Shown here piece after piece: positions 38,701 through 47,709 of a DNA stretch of 64,000 nucleotides (positions are counted from its first letter, which is position 1; each line of letters opens with the position of its first letter). Below the pieces are notes generated by a model that was not told the DNA's origin, did no database searches, and saw nothing but the letters and a program-made list of their open reading frames with translations. The stretch is from Bacteroidaceae bacterium (lineage in GTDB: Bacteria; Bacteroidota; Bacteroidia; Bacteroidales; Bacteroidaceae). The stretch is taken from the NCBI GenBank assembly GCA_024688885.1, contig JAILDV010000053.1, positions 36,988-100,987 on the forward strand, in the 5' to 3' direction. A program made the position numbers and the translations under genes.

Positions 38701-40411
38701 GAAAGAAGGCACAGGCACACTGACAATCTCCACTGAAAACTCCTATATGGACGGCAATGCGCTGAAAGGGGGCACAGTCGTAGTTTCCTCGCTTTCCAAT
38801 GAAAACAAAGCGGCAGGCAACTTAGGTGCCGTAACCACTTCTGCAGACCTATTCACCATGGAGAATGGAGCCATGATTCAGACAGCAGCCACGGTCACCA
38901 ATGGTTCGCCCATCAAGTTTGTGGGTGAAAAAGGAGGCGTCATCAGTGCTGATGCCAATAAGGACTTCATCCAAAACAAGGCTCTCTCTGGCACGCTCCT
39001 CACCAAGAAGGGGTCAGGATGGCTCAAGACCTACACCAGCGGTGCCAACCTTAATAGAGTCATCATTGTTGGTGGAGCCATTGACAACTTCTCCGGCAAT
39101 GCCGCCAAAGTCGTCGAGTTCCAAGGTGGAACGCTGATTGATGAGGTAGGCACCAACAATGAACTCAACATACCAAAGGATAAGAAAGGTGCATGGAACA
39201 CCGCCAACCGTTCCACCTACACCAATAAGGTGACAGGAGAAGGCTCCCTCGACATTACTTGTGCAGGAGAGCAGGGAAATGGCTGGGTGGCTACACGCAC
39301 CGCGCTCCAGCTCAACCTCTCTGCCTTCAAAGGCACCATTGTACCACACGCTGCCATCGTTGCTGACAAACGATTCACACTCGACACCAGCAATGGCTCA
39401 GAGAACTGCACCTTCAACATTCCTGAAAATGTCATTGTACAGAACTCAGGTAAGACCTTGCGCATCGGTAAACTGACTGGCAAGGGCACATTGGGTGGTT
39501 TCTGTTCATTCCAGCAGAATGCCACTGTAAGAGCCAACACATGGCAGGTAGGCAATGACAATAACTTCAAGTTCGAAGGCATCGTCACCAGCAACGATAA
39601 CTTCACCAAGATGGGCTCAGGAGAGATGACCGTCACCGGTGCTTGGAACAGCACAGGAGCAGTGAACATCTCTGCCGGCAGCATTCGTTTGGGCACAGGT
39701 GGCTCACTCGGTACAGGCTCACTGACAGTTTCCGAGAACGCCGCACTGACAGGTGTGAGCGACAGCAAGTTGGCACTGACCAACAGCAGCATCACCATCA
39801 ACGGCACTGTCCACCCAGGAGAGTCAGCTACTTCCACTTTAGGCAACATCAATTTGGGTGGCAAGAATGTCACCTTGAGCAAGACAGCTAAAGTGGTTAT
39901 CGGCATCCGCAAGAGTGCCTCTGAAAATTCCATCAACAACTCATACATCAAGGGCATCGGCACCCTGAAGTTGGCAGCAGGCACTACCATTGGTGCTGTC
40001 ATCAGCAAAAACAACTTAGGGAAACTCACCACCGATGAGGCAGTGGCAGACTCCTTCTATGTTTGGACAGACGTGAAGAATGTCAACATCGCAGGTGAGC
40101 TCAACTTCGACCTGCCTGAACTGCCCGTCTATAACTACTGGGACACCAGCCGCATCAGCGAAGGTATCCTTTATGTGAGATGCAATGCCGCCAAGTATCA
40201 GGAATACCTCACAGGCATCAGTGCCATTGATGCAGGAGAAACCGTTGTGGTGGATGTCATCAATACAGGCAGTGTCACAGTCAAGACATTCACCTGCCAG
40301 ATGGGCGATGTGTCCGACACCTTCGCCAAAACACCCCTTCCAAAGGGAATCTACCTGTTACGCATCAAAAGCGAGGCAGGTAAGAAAGGTACGCTCAAAC
40401 TCATGAAATAA
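35735..40411 (+). CDS. PL11 family rhamnogalacturonan lyase fused to autotransporter-type beta-strand repeats and a C-terminal tail
   Basis: DRGLVAVPSGNGNFVSWRVLGEEYYDVTYNLYCNGTKI, DISLGDVDGDGMVEFMVKR, YSQHKMCALDVDPQTHQLNQLWRWD; repeats such as LVKEGTGTLTISTENSYM, FTKMGSGEMTVTGAWNSTGAVNISAGSIRLGTGGSLGTGSLTV. Confidence 0.92.
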   Translation: MKKIILTSLFVMLAAAGFAQRFTDKLDRGLVAVPSGNGNFVSWRVLGEEYYDVTYNLYCNGTKIAENLQASNYTHISGNASSSYQVAPVVRGVEQTKSKSVTRWNNGHFDIPVAKVLDRNGNDVTSQYIINDISLGDVDGDGMVEFMVKRNYKGDILNAANTTKFHHYECYKLDGTRLWWIDLGPNLMAGPDEQWDLVSYDWDMDGKAECLMRGADNMIIHAGDGTVIKVGNMNYVAPRDEYTRNGAEYLLYMNGATAVPYDYQSQSATYTPMTYPLPRFESDESDYATVWGKNDTGHRSSKHYFGAPYLDGRKPSIFLGRGCYSQHKMCALDVDPQTHQLNQLWRWDATSGPWFGNGFHNFTIGDVDWDGRDEIIFGSMMIDDNGKGLCTTGLGHGDAQHCADLDPYRKYAEQFICNETQPACTYYNATTGEIYYRLKSTSDDGRALCANFSNDFVGSIGRSTQTGIVSTVKDLVVANAPGGTNDALFWPHLNQRIYWDGDLCDEVYDSPGSANEGRAAAIYKYPSGRLFNSDDCLTINGTKNNACAIADIFGDWREEVVTRTSDNKNIRIFTTPHATTYRIPTLWSDHQYRNAMVTQPIGYNQPPHKSYFLGELEGITQAPPTNTMTGRTEVKNGGTISTTSDHLIVCETNNTKVSIQDGAAPYIVTFNVPSHVQGNATSGTTAKPAPTYQYFTCEVTGGGLAGDARLVKQGDGILTLPNVTMKHTGNTDVWAGTVNFNGTFQNSALWLNRFVELNSNGGKFLGGIKADYASTIRPGGENTMGTITTTTYTMGFGSRLALDLYSDGVKADQVIADKLVIETKLNEKVWMDYGPRYLQPVIEVVEHCKDGAKTLEPGSYIIGKIGAVSGSLNDIKIEGVTNHRAVLSLNAQNQLILTISAVRAASEIVWTGANSSTWDFAKTENFYVADDQAKAADIFVKGDIVNFTDEASKTSIAITENLDPKTFKVNASKNYTISGNGAITSGALVKEGTGTLTISTENSYMDGNALKGGTVVVSSLSNENKAAGNLGAVTTSADLFTMENGAMIQTAATVTNGSPIKFVGEKGGVISADANKDFIQNKALSGTLLTKKGSGWLKTYTSGANLNRVIIVGGAIDNFSGNAAKVVEFQGGTLIDEVGTNNELNIPKDKKGAWNTANRSTYTNKVTGEGSLDITCAGEQGNGWVATRTALQLNLSAFKGTIVPHAAIVADKRFTLDTSNGSENCTFNIPENVIVQNSGKTLRIGKLTGKGTLGGFCSFQQNATVRANTWQVGNDNNFKFEGIVTSNDNFTKMGSGEMTVTGAWNSTGAVNISAGSIRLGTGGSLGTGSLTVSENAALTGVSDSKLALTNSSITINGTVHPGESATSTLGNINLGGKNVTLSKTAKVVIGIRKSASENSINNSYIKGIGTLKLAAGTTIGAVISKNNLGKLTTDEAVADSFYVWTDVKNVNIAGELNFDLPELPVYNYWDTSRISEGILYVRCNAAKYQEYLTGISAIDAGETVVVDVINTGSVTVKTFTCQMGDVSDTFAKTPLPKGIYLLRIKSEAGKKGTLKLMK

Positions 40412-40426
40412 ACATTCATTTAACCT

Positions 40427-42094
40427 ATGAAAACAGACATAGAAATCGCACGTGAATGTAAGCTGAGTCCCATTGAGGAGATTGCAGCATACATTCAGAT
40501 TCCCACCGATGAACTTGAGCATTACGGCAAGTACATCGCCAAGGTGCCCACGCACCTCATTGACGAAAAGAAGATGGCGAAAAGCAACCTTATCCTTGTC
40601 ACAGCCATCACCCCCACCAAAGCAGGCATTGGCAAAACCACTGTCAGCATTGGGCTTTCCCTTGGATTGAACAAGATAGGAAAGAAGGCGGTGTGTGCCC
40701 TGCGTGAACCCTCATTAGGCCCTTGCTTCGGTGTGAAGGGAGGTGCAGCAGGAGGTGGCTATGCACAGGTGCTGCCTATGGAGAAAATCAATCTCCATTT
40801 CACAGGCGATTTCCATGCTGTCACCACAGCCACCAACATGATTGCAGCCCTGCTGGACAACTATCTCTTCCAGCACCGTGATGATGGCTTTGCGCTCAAG
40901 GAAGTGCTGTGGAAACGTGTGCTTGATGTGAATGACCGCAGCTTGCGCAACATCGTGACAGGGCTTGGTCCTAAAACTGATGGTATCCCTGCAGAGACCG
41001 GATTTGACATCACGCCTGCTTCCGAGATCATGGCGATTCTTTGTCTCTCCAAAGACCTCGACGACCTGCGCAGACGCATTGACAATATCCTCCTTGGCAT
41101 CAAGATGGACGACACACCCTTCTATGTCAGAGACATGGGTGTAGGAGGCGCCATCACAGTGTTGCTCATGGATGCCATCAAGCCCAATCTTGTGCAGACC
41201 ACAGAGCAGACTCCTGGTTTCGTGCATGGAGGACCTTTCGCTAATATCGCCCATGGATGCAACACACTCCTTGCCACACAAATGGCAATGACTTTTGCTG
41301 ATTACGTGGTGACAGAAGCGGGCTTCGGTGCTGACCTTGGCGCAGAGAAGTTCTTCGACATCAAGTGCCGCAAGAGCGGGCTACAACCCAAACTCACCGT
41401 CATCGTTGCCACCACACAAGGGCTCAAGATGCATGGAGGAGTTCCTATAGAAGCCATCAAGGAACCAAACATGGAGGGACTTGCCAAGGGCTTTGACAAC
41501 TTGGATCGTCACATCCGCAACTTGAAAGGGTTTGGACAGAGCGTGGTGGTTGCTTTCAATCGCTTCGACACCGATGCAGAAGAGGAGATAGAACTCGTGC
41601 GCCAGCATTGCAACAGCATTGGTGTGGGATTCGCCATCAACAATGCCTTCCACGAAGGAGGAGAAGGGGCAAAGGAATTGGCACAGTTGGTAGTAGATAC
41701 CATAGAACAGCAACCCTCGCATCCGCTCACCTACACCTATGCAGACAACGACTCCATCAAGACAAAAGTGGAGAAGGTGTGCCGCAAGATATACGGGGCT
41801 TCCAGTGTCTCGTATGGCAAGACAGCAGAAGCAGCGTTACTGCGCATCCAGAAGTTGGGGCTCGAGCACTACCCTGTCTGCATTGCCAAGACACAATTCT
41901 CGTTCTCCGCAGACAAGAAACTGTATGGAAGTCCTCGAGACTTCAACATCAAGATTCGTGACTTTGTCATCAATACGGGTGCAGAGATGATTGTCGCCAT
42001 CGCAGGTGACATCATGCGAATGCCAGGATTGGCGAAGTCACCGCAAGCGGAACGCATCAACATCGTTGACGGGTTGATAGAAGGGCTGTCATAA
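40427..42094 (+). CDS. fhs: Formate--tetrahydrofolate ligase
   Basis: [74 protein letters not shown]. Confidence 0.98.
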   Translation: MKTDIEIARECKLSPIEEIAAYIQIPTDELEHYGKYIAKVPTHLIDEKKMAKSNLILVTAITPTKAGIGKTTVSIGLSLGLNKIGKKAVCALREPSLGPCFGVKGGAAGGGYAQVLPMEKINLHFTGDFHAVTTATNMIAALLDNYLFQHRDDGFALKEVLWKRVLDVNDRSLRNIVTGLGPKTDGIPAETGFDITPASEIMAILCLSKDLDDLRRRIDNILLGIKMDDTPFYVRDMGVGGAITVLLMDAIKPNLVQTTEQTPGFVHGGPFANIAHGCNTLLATQMAMTFADYVVTEAGFGADLGAEKFFDIKCRKSGLQPKLTVIVATTQGLKMHGGVPIEAIKEPNMEGLAKGFDNLDRHIRNLKGFGQSVVVAFNRFDTDAEEEIELVRQHCNSIGVGFAINNAFHEGGEGAKELAQLVVDTIEQQPSHPLTYTYADNDSIKTKVEKVCRKIYGASSVSYGKTAEAALLRIQKLGLEHYPVCIAKTQFSFSADKKLYGSPRDFNIKIRDFVINTGAEMIVAIAGDIMRMPGLAKSPQAERINIVDGLIEGLS

Positions 42095-42244
42095 AGAAAG
42101 TTGACAGTTGACAATTGACAGTTGACAGTTGACAAGTAGCCATACTCCTGTCTTAATATAGACATACTCTAGCCTTACTCAAGGAGCAGTTTAGGAGGAG
42201 CTTAGGAGGAGGATAGGAGCAGGCATGATTTTATGGGAACGGAT

Positions 42245-42281
42245 AAAAAAGGGTGGAACCATGCGGCTCCACCCTTTTTTT
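42245..42281 (-). terminator. Rho-independent terminator of the 42305-46522 gene
   Basis: AAAAAAGGGTGGAACCATGCGGCTCCACCCTTTTTTT; fully paired (one G-U) on the minus strand, one A-C mismatch on plus. Confidence 0.8.
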
Positions 42282-42304
42282 ATAGAATTGTTAATTCTGT
42301 CGGA

Positions 42305-45300
42305 TTACTTGATTGCAACACCAGCAGCGTTGTACTTCACACCGTTCTTCACGATAACGATCTGACCATTGATGAAGTACTTGCCATCCTTAACAGCGTC
42401 TTCTGCAGTCTCAACGCCTTCGATAGCAGTTGCAGTTGCCTTGTGCTTGTAGATGCCATAAACCTTCATGTCGAATGGATAGCCACCAGGCCAGAGTGTC
42501 AGAACACAAATCTGTGGGAGAACGTCGTCCTTGATAGCGCACTTCGCATCATCAGCAAATACATACTTATATTCAGTAGCACCTTCTGGAATTTCCACAT
42601 TGTCTGTGCCACCCTGTGCCCAGAATGCGATGTTCCAACCCTTAGGAGCAGGCTGAGCGAACTTCACTGTTACATAGTCGCAGTCCTTCACGTCGATGTC
42701 ATACATCTTGAACGCAACCTGAAGGTCAGCAGAAGCTGTGTAAGTATTGAAGTCTGCACCTTCCTCAACTGCTGTACGAGCAAATGTGTCAAGATCCTTA
42801 CCCTGATCCTGTGCAATCTCTTCGAAGTCTGCATAGTCTGGATCAGTTTCAGGCTTTGGCAGATACTCTTCTTCTCCAGACTCAACAGCCTTGAAGGTAG
42901 CAGTTACCGTCACAGCAGCAGCAGGCATCGTGAAGGTGTTGTCATCAGCCACCTCTACAGGAGTTTCGCCAGCAGCGACAGAGAGTGCGTCAAGCTCATA
43001 GCCCTCAGCAGGAGAGATGGTGAGAGTCACCTTGGCACCCTCAGCAGCCTCAGTCACATTTGCAGAAACAGAACCGTTCTCAGCCTCAGTAATGGTGATA
43101 GCGTAAGTAGGAACATATTCTTCAAACTTAACGTTTCTGAACTTATAAGTGATAGGATCTGCATTATTAGAAAGATCCACGCAGTACTGGTCAACCTGAC
43201 GGCTTGAATAAGGAGCACCAGCGTTTGACTTAACATTCTCTGTGTTCAGGATGCGCTCGATGGTGATCCACTTGTCTTGTTCAGTGATTTCAAGTTTAGC
43301 ACTTGCACTTGGTGCAGCATTAGCACCCCAACCCTTACCGGTAGCGGTAGCCTGATAGCTTTCAGGAGCAGAAACAACCTGATCAGCCATAACCTCGAAG
43401 GTCATCTTAGTAGTCTTGCCTACCCATTCGTCTGGAATCTGAATCCAAATCTGGCTGTTGTAAGGCTGGCTTGGGCTAGCGTTAGACACAACCTGTACAT
43501 AGCCACCTTCAGCTACGTAATTAGCCAATGGGTGTGGAGTGTCAGTGTCAGTATAAGTAGCAGTTGGATCCAAATAGTCCTTTGCACGGATTTCCTGAGC
43601 ATAGTACCAGTCAGCCTTGTACTCTTCAACCTGAACGTCATCGATGTAGAAGTTGTTAGAAGTACCATTCTTCTCGCTGAGGTTGAACACAACGCTCACG
43701 AAGTTGGTTGGATGACCGTTACCAGCTTCAACCTTCAGAGACACCTTCTTCCATTCAGTGGTTACATCTATTTGACCAAAGCCAAGATAACCATTTGAAG
43801 CATTGTTATAATCCCAATCAACACCGTGACCCTGAGTAGCAATGGTCTGAGCGCGGTCAGCTCTGATGCGGAATGAGAGAGCAAGAGGAGTAGATTCCTC
43901 AGTCATTGGCTCGTCACTTACCTTCATCCAGAACTGAGACCAATAATCCTCACCAGCATTGTTGTCAGTAGTAACTACGATGCAACCATTGCCAGTTGTC
44001 TTATCTTCCAGTTCGAAACGAGGAATTTCACGGATAAGCTTACCCTGTTCGTCCTTTTCAATGCGACCACCGTCCTCTTTACCCTTGTAGTCAACCACGC
44101 GGAAGTTGTCTGCAACGAACCATGCGTCTGGCGTGATAGGTGTAGCAGACTCGACAAAGGTAGCGCTAACAGTAACAGGGAATGCAGGCATAGTGAACAC
44201 ACCCTCAGCAGACACCTCTACATCCTTGTCCTCAGTACCATCATTGTAAGTAACATAGAAAGCTTTCAGTTCATAAGTTACAACAGGAGTAGCCTCCAGA
44301 GTAACCTTGGCACCCTCAGCAGCCTTCTTAAGGCCATCCTTCACAGCTACAGTACCGTTCTCGATACCATCAGCAATAGTGATGTCATACTTAGCAGCTG
44401 GGAGGTAAGCCTCAACTGTGGCGAGCTTCATCTCCTCAACGTTAACCGTTGTGTTCCATGAAGAAGCCTTAATGGCGTTCAGGTGAACAAAACCCTTGTC
44501 AGCCTTGAACTTAGCGAGGTCGTAAACGATAACACCATTCTCATTGCTTACAACATAGTCAGCATCGTTAGCATAAACAAGGATGTTATTGGCATCATTT
44601 TGGTTGAAGAACAAACGTGGTTCACCAGATGCTGCAACGATTGTGAGGTAATCCCAGTCACCGAGGTCAGCAAACTGTGTTGCTGTGCCTGCGTTGATAT
44701 CGCTGTTACCATATACACAACCTGTTTCTTTATTCAAATCATAAGCACAATTAGGATTGTCAGGATCTGCGATAGTTGCCTCGGCATCGTAGCCTGTCCA
44801 CTTGTGGAACATGTCAGCAGCAAGGTCTGCAACCTCAGCTTTTACAGGGATGTAAGGCTTAACTGTAGCAAGCTTCATCTCTGCAACATTTGCTTTTGTG
44901 TTCCATGAAGAAGCCTTGATAGAGTTCAGGTGAACGAAACCTACAGCTGCCTTGATAGCAGCAAGATTGTAAACGATGACACCATCCTCGTTGCTCACCA
45001 CATAGTTCGCATCGTTGGTGTTCACTTGAATGCGGTCGCTGCCACCCTTGCTGTTGAGGAACATACGGGGCTGGTCGTCAGTATTCAAAACAACTGTGAG
45101 ATAATCCCATGCAGAGAGGTCTGCATACTCGAATTCTGTCACGTTCGTGTTACCGTATGGGCAGTCAGTCTCAGCGTCCAGATTGATCGCGCCACCATTT
45201 TCATCGGGATCTGCCACTGTAGCTTCAGCATCGAAACCAGTCCACTTGTGGAACATGTCAATAGCCAAGTCAGCAACTTTCGCCTCTGTGCCTTGTTCTT

Positions 45301-46522
45301 CTCCACCTTCTTTCTCCTTGAAGGTAGCAGTCACAGTCACGGCAGCAGCAGGCATGGTGAAGGTATTGTCGTTAGCCACTTCTACAGCAGTTTCACCAGC
45401 AACAACAGAGAGTGCGTCAAGCTCATAGCCCTCAGCAGGAGTGATGGTGAGAGTCACCTTGGCACCCTCAGCAGCCTTCTTAAGGCCATCCTTCACAGCT
45501 ACAGTACCGTTCTCGATACCAGCAGCAATAGTGATGTCATACTTAGTAGCTGGGATGTAAGGCTCAACAGTAGCGAGCTTCATTTCCTCAACAACAGCTT
45601 TTGTGTTCCATGAAGATGCCTTAATGGCATTCAGGTGAACAAAGCCGCGAGCTTCCTTAATGGCTGCGAGATTAATGACATACACGCCATCACCCTTGTT
45701 CTCAACGTAAGGATCAGAAGCATTTGCAGTTGCGACAGTGAGACGTCCGCCATCCACACTACTGTCATTGAAGAACAAACGGGGGTTGTCAGAAGTCACA
45801 ACGAGTGTGAGATAATCCCATGCAGTAAGGTCTGCAAAATCTTGTCCTATCACACCTGTGTTACCATAAGGGCAATCGGTCTCAGTGTTAAGTTTAACGC
45901 CTCCATCGGGAGCATCTGGGTCTGCGATAGCAGCATCAGCCTCAACACCAACCCATCTGTGATACATGTCTGCAGACAGATCTGCAACCTCAGCTTTTAC
46001 AGGGATGTAAGGAGCGCCCTTGGCAAGCTTCATTGCTGAAACAACAGCTTTTGTGTTCCATGAAGATGCCTTAATGGCATTCAGGTGAACAAAACTGCGA
46101 GCTTCCTTGATGGCTGCGAGATTAATGACATACACGCCATCACCCTTGTTCTCAACGTAAGGATCAGAAGCATTTGCAGTTGCGACAGTGAGACGACCGC
46201 CACCCACACTACTGTCGTTGAAGAACAAACGGGGGTTGTCAGAAGTCACAACGAGTGTGAGATAATCCCATGCAGTAAGGTCTGCAAAATCTTGTCCTAT
46301 CACACCTGTGTTACCGTAAGGGCAATCGGTCTCAGTGTTAAGTTTAACGCCTCCATCGGGAGCATCTGGGTCTGCGATAGCAGCATCAGCCTCAACACCA
46401 ACCCATCTGTGATACATGTCTGCAGACAGATCCGCCACTTCCGTGGGTTTCTGTCCATACGCCACACCTGCCACCATCAGTAACAGGAGCGTAAGAAAAG
46501 ATTGTGTAATCTTTTTCAACAT
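42305..46522 (-). CDS. Large secreted multi-domain protein: four copies of a ~140-150 aa CBM-like module, three InlB-B-repeat-like units, CBM4/9-like modules, C-terminal tail
   Basis: Repeats of ADLSADMYHRWVGVEADAAIADPD...FVHLNAIKASSWNTKAVV; YDITIAAGIENGTVAVKDGLKKAAEGAKVTLTITPAEGYELDALSV...FTMPAAAVTVTATF. Confidence 0.8.
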   Translation of the reverse strand: MLKKITQSFLTLLLLMVAGVAYGQKPTEVADLSADMYHRWVGVEADAAIADPDAPDGGVKLNTETDCPYGNTGVIGQDFADLTAWDYLTLVVTSDNPRLFFNDSSVGGGRLTVATANASDPYVENKGDGVYVINLAAIKEARSFVHLNAIKASSWNTKAVVSAMKLAKGAPYIPVKAEVADLSADMYHRWVGVEADAAIADPDAPDGGVKLNTETDCPYGNTGVIGQDFADLTAWDYLTLVVTSDNPRLFFNDSSVDGGRLTVATANASDPYVENKGDGVYVINLAAIKEARGFVHLNAIKASSWNTKAVVEEMKLATVEPYIPATKYDITIAAGIENGTVAVKDGLKKAAEGAKVTLTITPAEGYELDALSVVAGETAVEVANDNTFTMPAAAVTVTATFKEKEGGEEQGTEAKVADLAIDMFHKWTGFDAEATVADPDENGGAINLDAETDCPYGNTNVTEFEYADLSAWDYLTVVLNTDDQPRMFLNSKGGSDRIQVNTNDANYVVSNEDGVIVYNLAAIKAAVGFVHLNSIKASSWNTKANVAEMKLATVKPYIPVKAEVADLAADMFHKWTGYDAEATIADPDNPNCAYDLNKETGCVYGNSDINAGTATQFADLGDWDYLTIVAASGEPRLFFNQNDANNILVYANDADYVVSNENGVIVYDLAKFKADKGFVHLNAIKASSWNTTVNVEEMKLATVEAYLPAAKYDITIADGIENGTVAVKDGLKKAAEGAKVTLEATPVVTYELKAFYVTYNDGTEDKDVEVSAEGVFTMPAFPVTVSATFVESATPITPDAWFVADNFRVVDYKGKEDGGRIEKDEQGKLIREIPRFELEDKTTGNGCIVVTTDNNAGEDYWSQFWMKVSDEPMTEESTPLALSFRIRADRAQTIATQGHGVDWDYNNASNGYLGFGQIDVTTEWKKVSLKVEAGNGHPTNFVSVVFNLSEKNGTSNNFYIDDVQVEEYKADWYYAQEIRAKDYLDPTATYTDTDTPHPLANYVAEGGYVQVVSNASPSQPYNSQIWIQIPDEWVGKTTKMTFEVMADQVVSAPESYQATATGKGWGANAAPSASAKLEITEQDKWITIERILNTENVKSNAGAPYSSRQVDQYCVDLSNNADPITYKFRNVKFEEYVPTYAITITEAENGSVSANVTEAAEGAKVTLTISPAEGYELDALSVAAGETPVEVADDNTFTMPAAAVTVTATFKAVESGEEEYLPKPETDPDYADFEEIAQDQGKDLDTFARTAVEEGADFNTYTASADLQVAFKMYDIDVKDCDYVTVKFAQPAPKGWNIAFWAQGGTDNVEIPEGATEYKYVFADDAKCAIKDDVLPQICVLTLWPGGYPFDMKVYGIYKHKATATAIEGVETAEDAVKDGKYFINGQIVIVKNGVKYNAAGVAIK
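45551..46450 (-). repeat. Near-identical 450-bp tandem duplication within the large CBM-like gene
   Basis: ttgtgttccatgaagatgcc occurs at 45601 and 46051 with nearly identical flanks; period 450 bp = 150 codons. Confidence 0.85.
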
Positions 46523-46830
46523 AGTTTTTTAAGTTTTAGTTAAATGAAATTGGTTAATTAAAGAAATGTGTAAAACAGTGATTGTCAATCGCCGGCAAAG
46601 ATACGACGTTCCTTGAAAAAGCTGGAAATTATCCTGTTACAAAAATTTGTTCCCATGTTACGTAAATTCAAATTTTTCGAACAGTTCCCCTTAAAACACA
46701 AATTGTTATCTATTAGAAAACTGATGCAACATAGGGAAAAGCGATTTCTGTGAAAAGTCCGTAACTTTGCACCCAGAAAAGCAAATAAGATTTAGTTAGT
46801 AAAAAAGTTGATTATTATTAGTATGAAATC

Positions 46831-46859
46831 CTCCTTCGTGAGAAGGGGGAGTTTTTTTT
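46831..46859 (+). terminator. Rho-independent terminator-like hairpin in a large intergenic region
   Basis: tcctccttcgtgagaagggggagtttttttt: 9-bp stem, GTGA loop, T8. Confidence 0.65.
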
Positions 46860-47039
46860 AGTTCGGGTGCTAGATGAACATTCCCACATGTGTCAAAGTC
46901 ACTCCCCCACAAGGGACAAGCTGAGACTTCCACAAAGACTGCTTTGCGTAGCCCATAAGGACTAAGCTGCGTCCCCCACAAGGACAGTGCATCTTTCGGA
47001 ACACCACGGGGAATTATTGGCTCACTTGCATAATCCCGT

Positions 47040-47600
47040 GTATAGGTTTGAATACATCCTATAAATCTGCTGAATCAGCTTAATCATCCCAAAGGAGTAT
47101 GTTTTATATCAACAAGTTCCTGCGTAACGATTGAGCGAAGGTGAACGGAGTTTTAATATTTTCAACCACGAATTGAACCGATTATGCTGATTTTTTGTTT
47201 ATGGATATAGCATTACCCAGATTAGAGTCGTGGATGACTCTTGCTACCATCCGGACGGGCTTTTTTGTGTCACACAGATAGCACAGATATTCACAGATTA
47301 TTTTTAATAACTCAACTTTCGGAAGTTATAAAAACCACTCACAGTTTTTTAACAACGAACCTTTATCACGCCGCGCAAGGCGTTTCATCCGTGCCATCTG
47401 TGCAATCCGTGTGGACTTTTACATCTCTCACGGATTCCACTGATTCCACAGATTTTTGTTTGACCCCCTTTACATTTCTCATTTATCATTTAGCGCCGCG
47501 CAAGGCGTTTCTTCTGCTAAATCGGCTTAATCCGTGGTTTTATTACTTACGAGTGGCTTTGTTTAAGACAGACACGGGGTTTTACAAGTAAACTGAATTA
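47040..47600. repeat. Composite intergenic repeat block, homologous to 55480-55810 and partly to 53560-53700
   Basis: Shared TTAATCATCCCAAAGG.GTATG...AACAAGTTCCTGCG.AACGATTGAGCG; ATTAGAG..GACTCTTGC.A..ATCCGGA.GG; GTTTAAGACAGACAC. Confidence 0.8.
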
Positions 47601-47649
47601 ATTCCCCTTTTTTCTTTTGTGATTCAAAGACAGTAAATATCTTCACATC

Positions 47650-47686
47650 AAAAAAGGGGTGGAACCATGCGGCTCCACCCTTTTTT
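47650..47686 (-). terminator. Rho-independent terminator of the 47710-52449 gene
   Basis: AAAAAAGGGGTGGAACCATGCGGCTCCACCCTTTTTT, near identical to 42245-42281. Confidence 0.8.
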
Positions 47687-47709
47687 ATAGAATTGTTAAT
47701 TCTGTCGGA

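Noticed and set aside
39217-40032. 271-aa minus-strand ORF
   Set aside because: Antisense to the PL11 repeat region; low-complexity shadow frame.
42233-43207. 324-aa plus-strand ORF (and similar ORFs at 44930-45613, 50857-51810)
   Set aside because: Antisense to the large modular proteins; their repetition simply mirrors the repeats on the coding strand.
46523-47640. tRNA or rRNA gene in the large intergenic gap
   Set aside because: No T-arm or acceptor pattern and no rRNA-like sequence was recognised; the region is explained by intergenic repeats.
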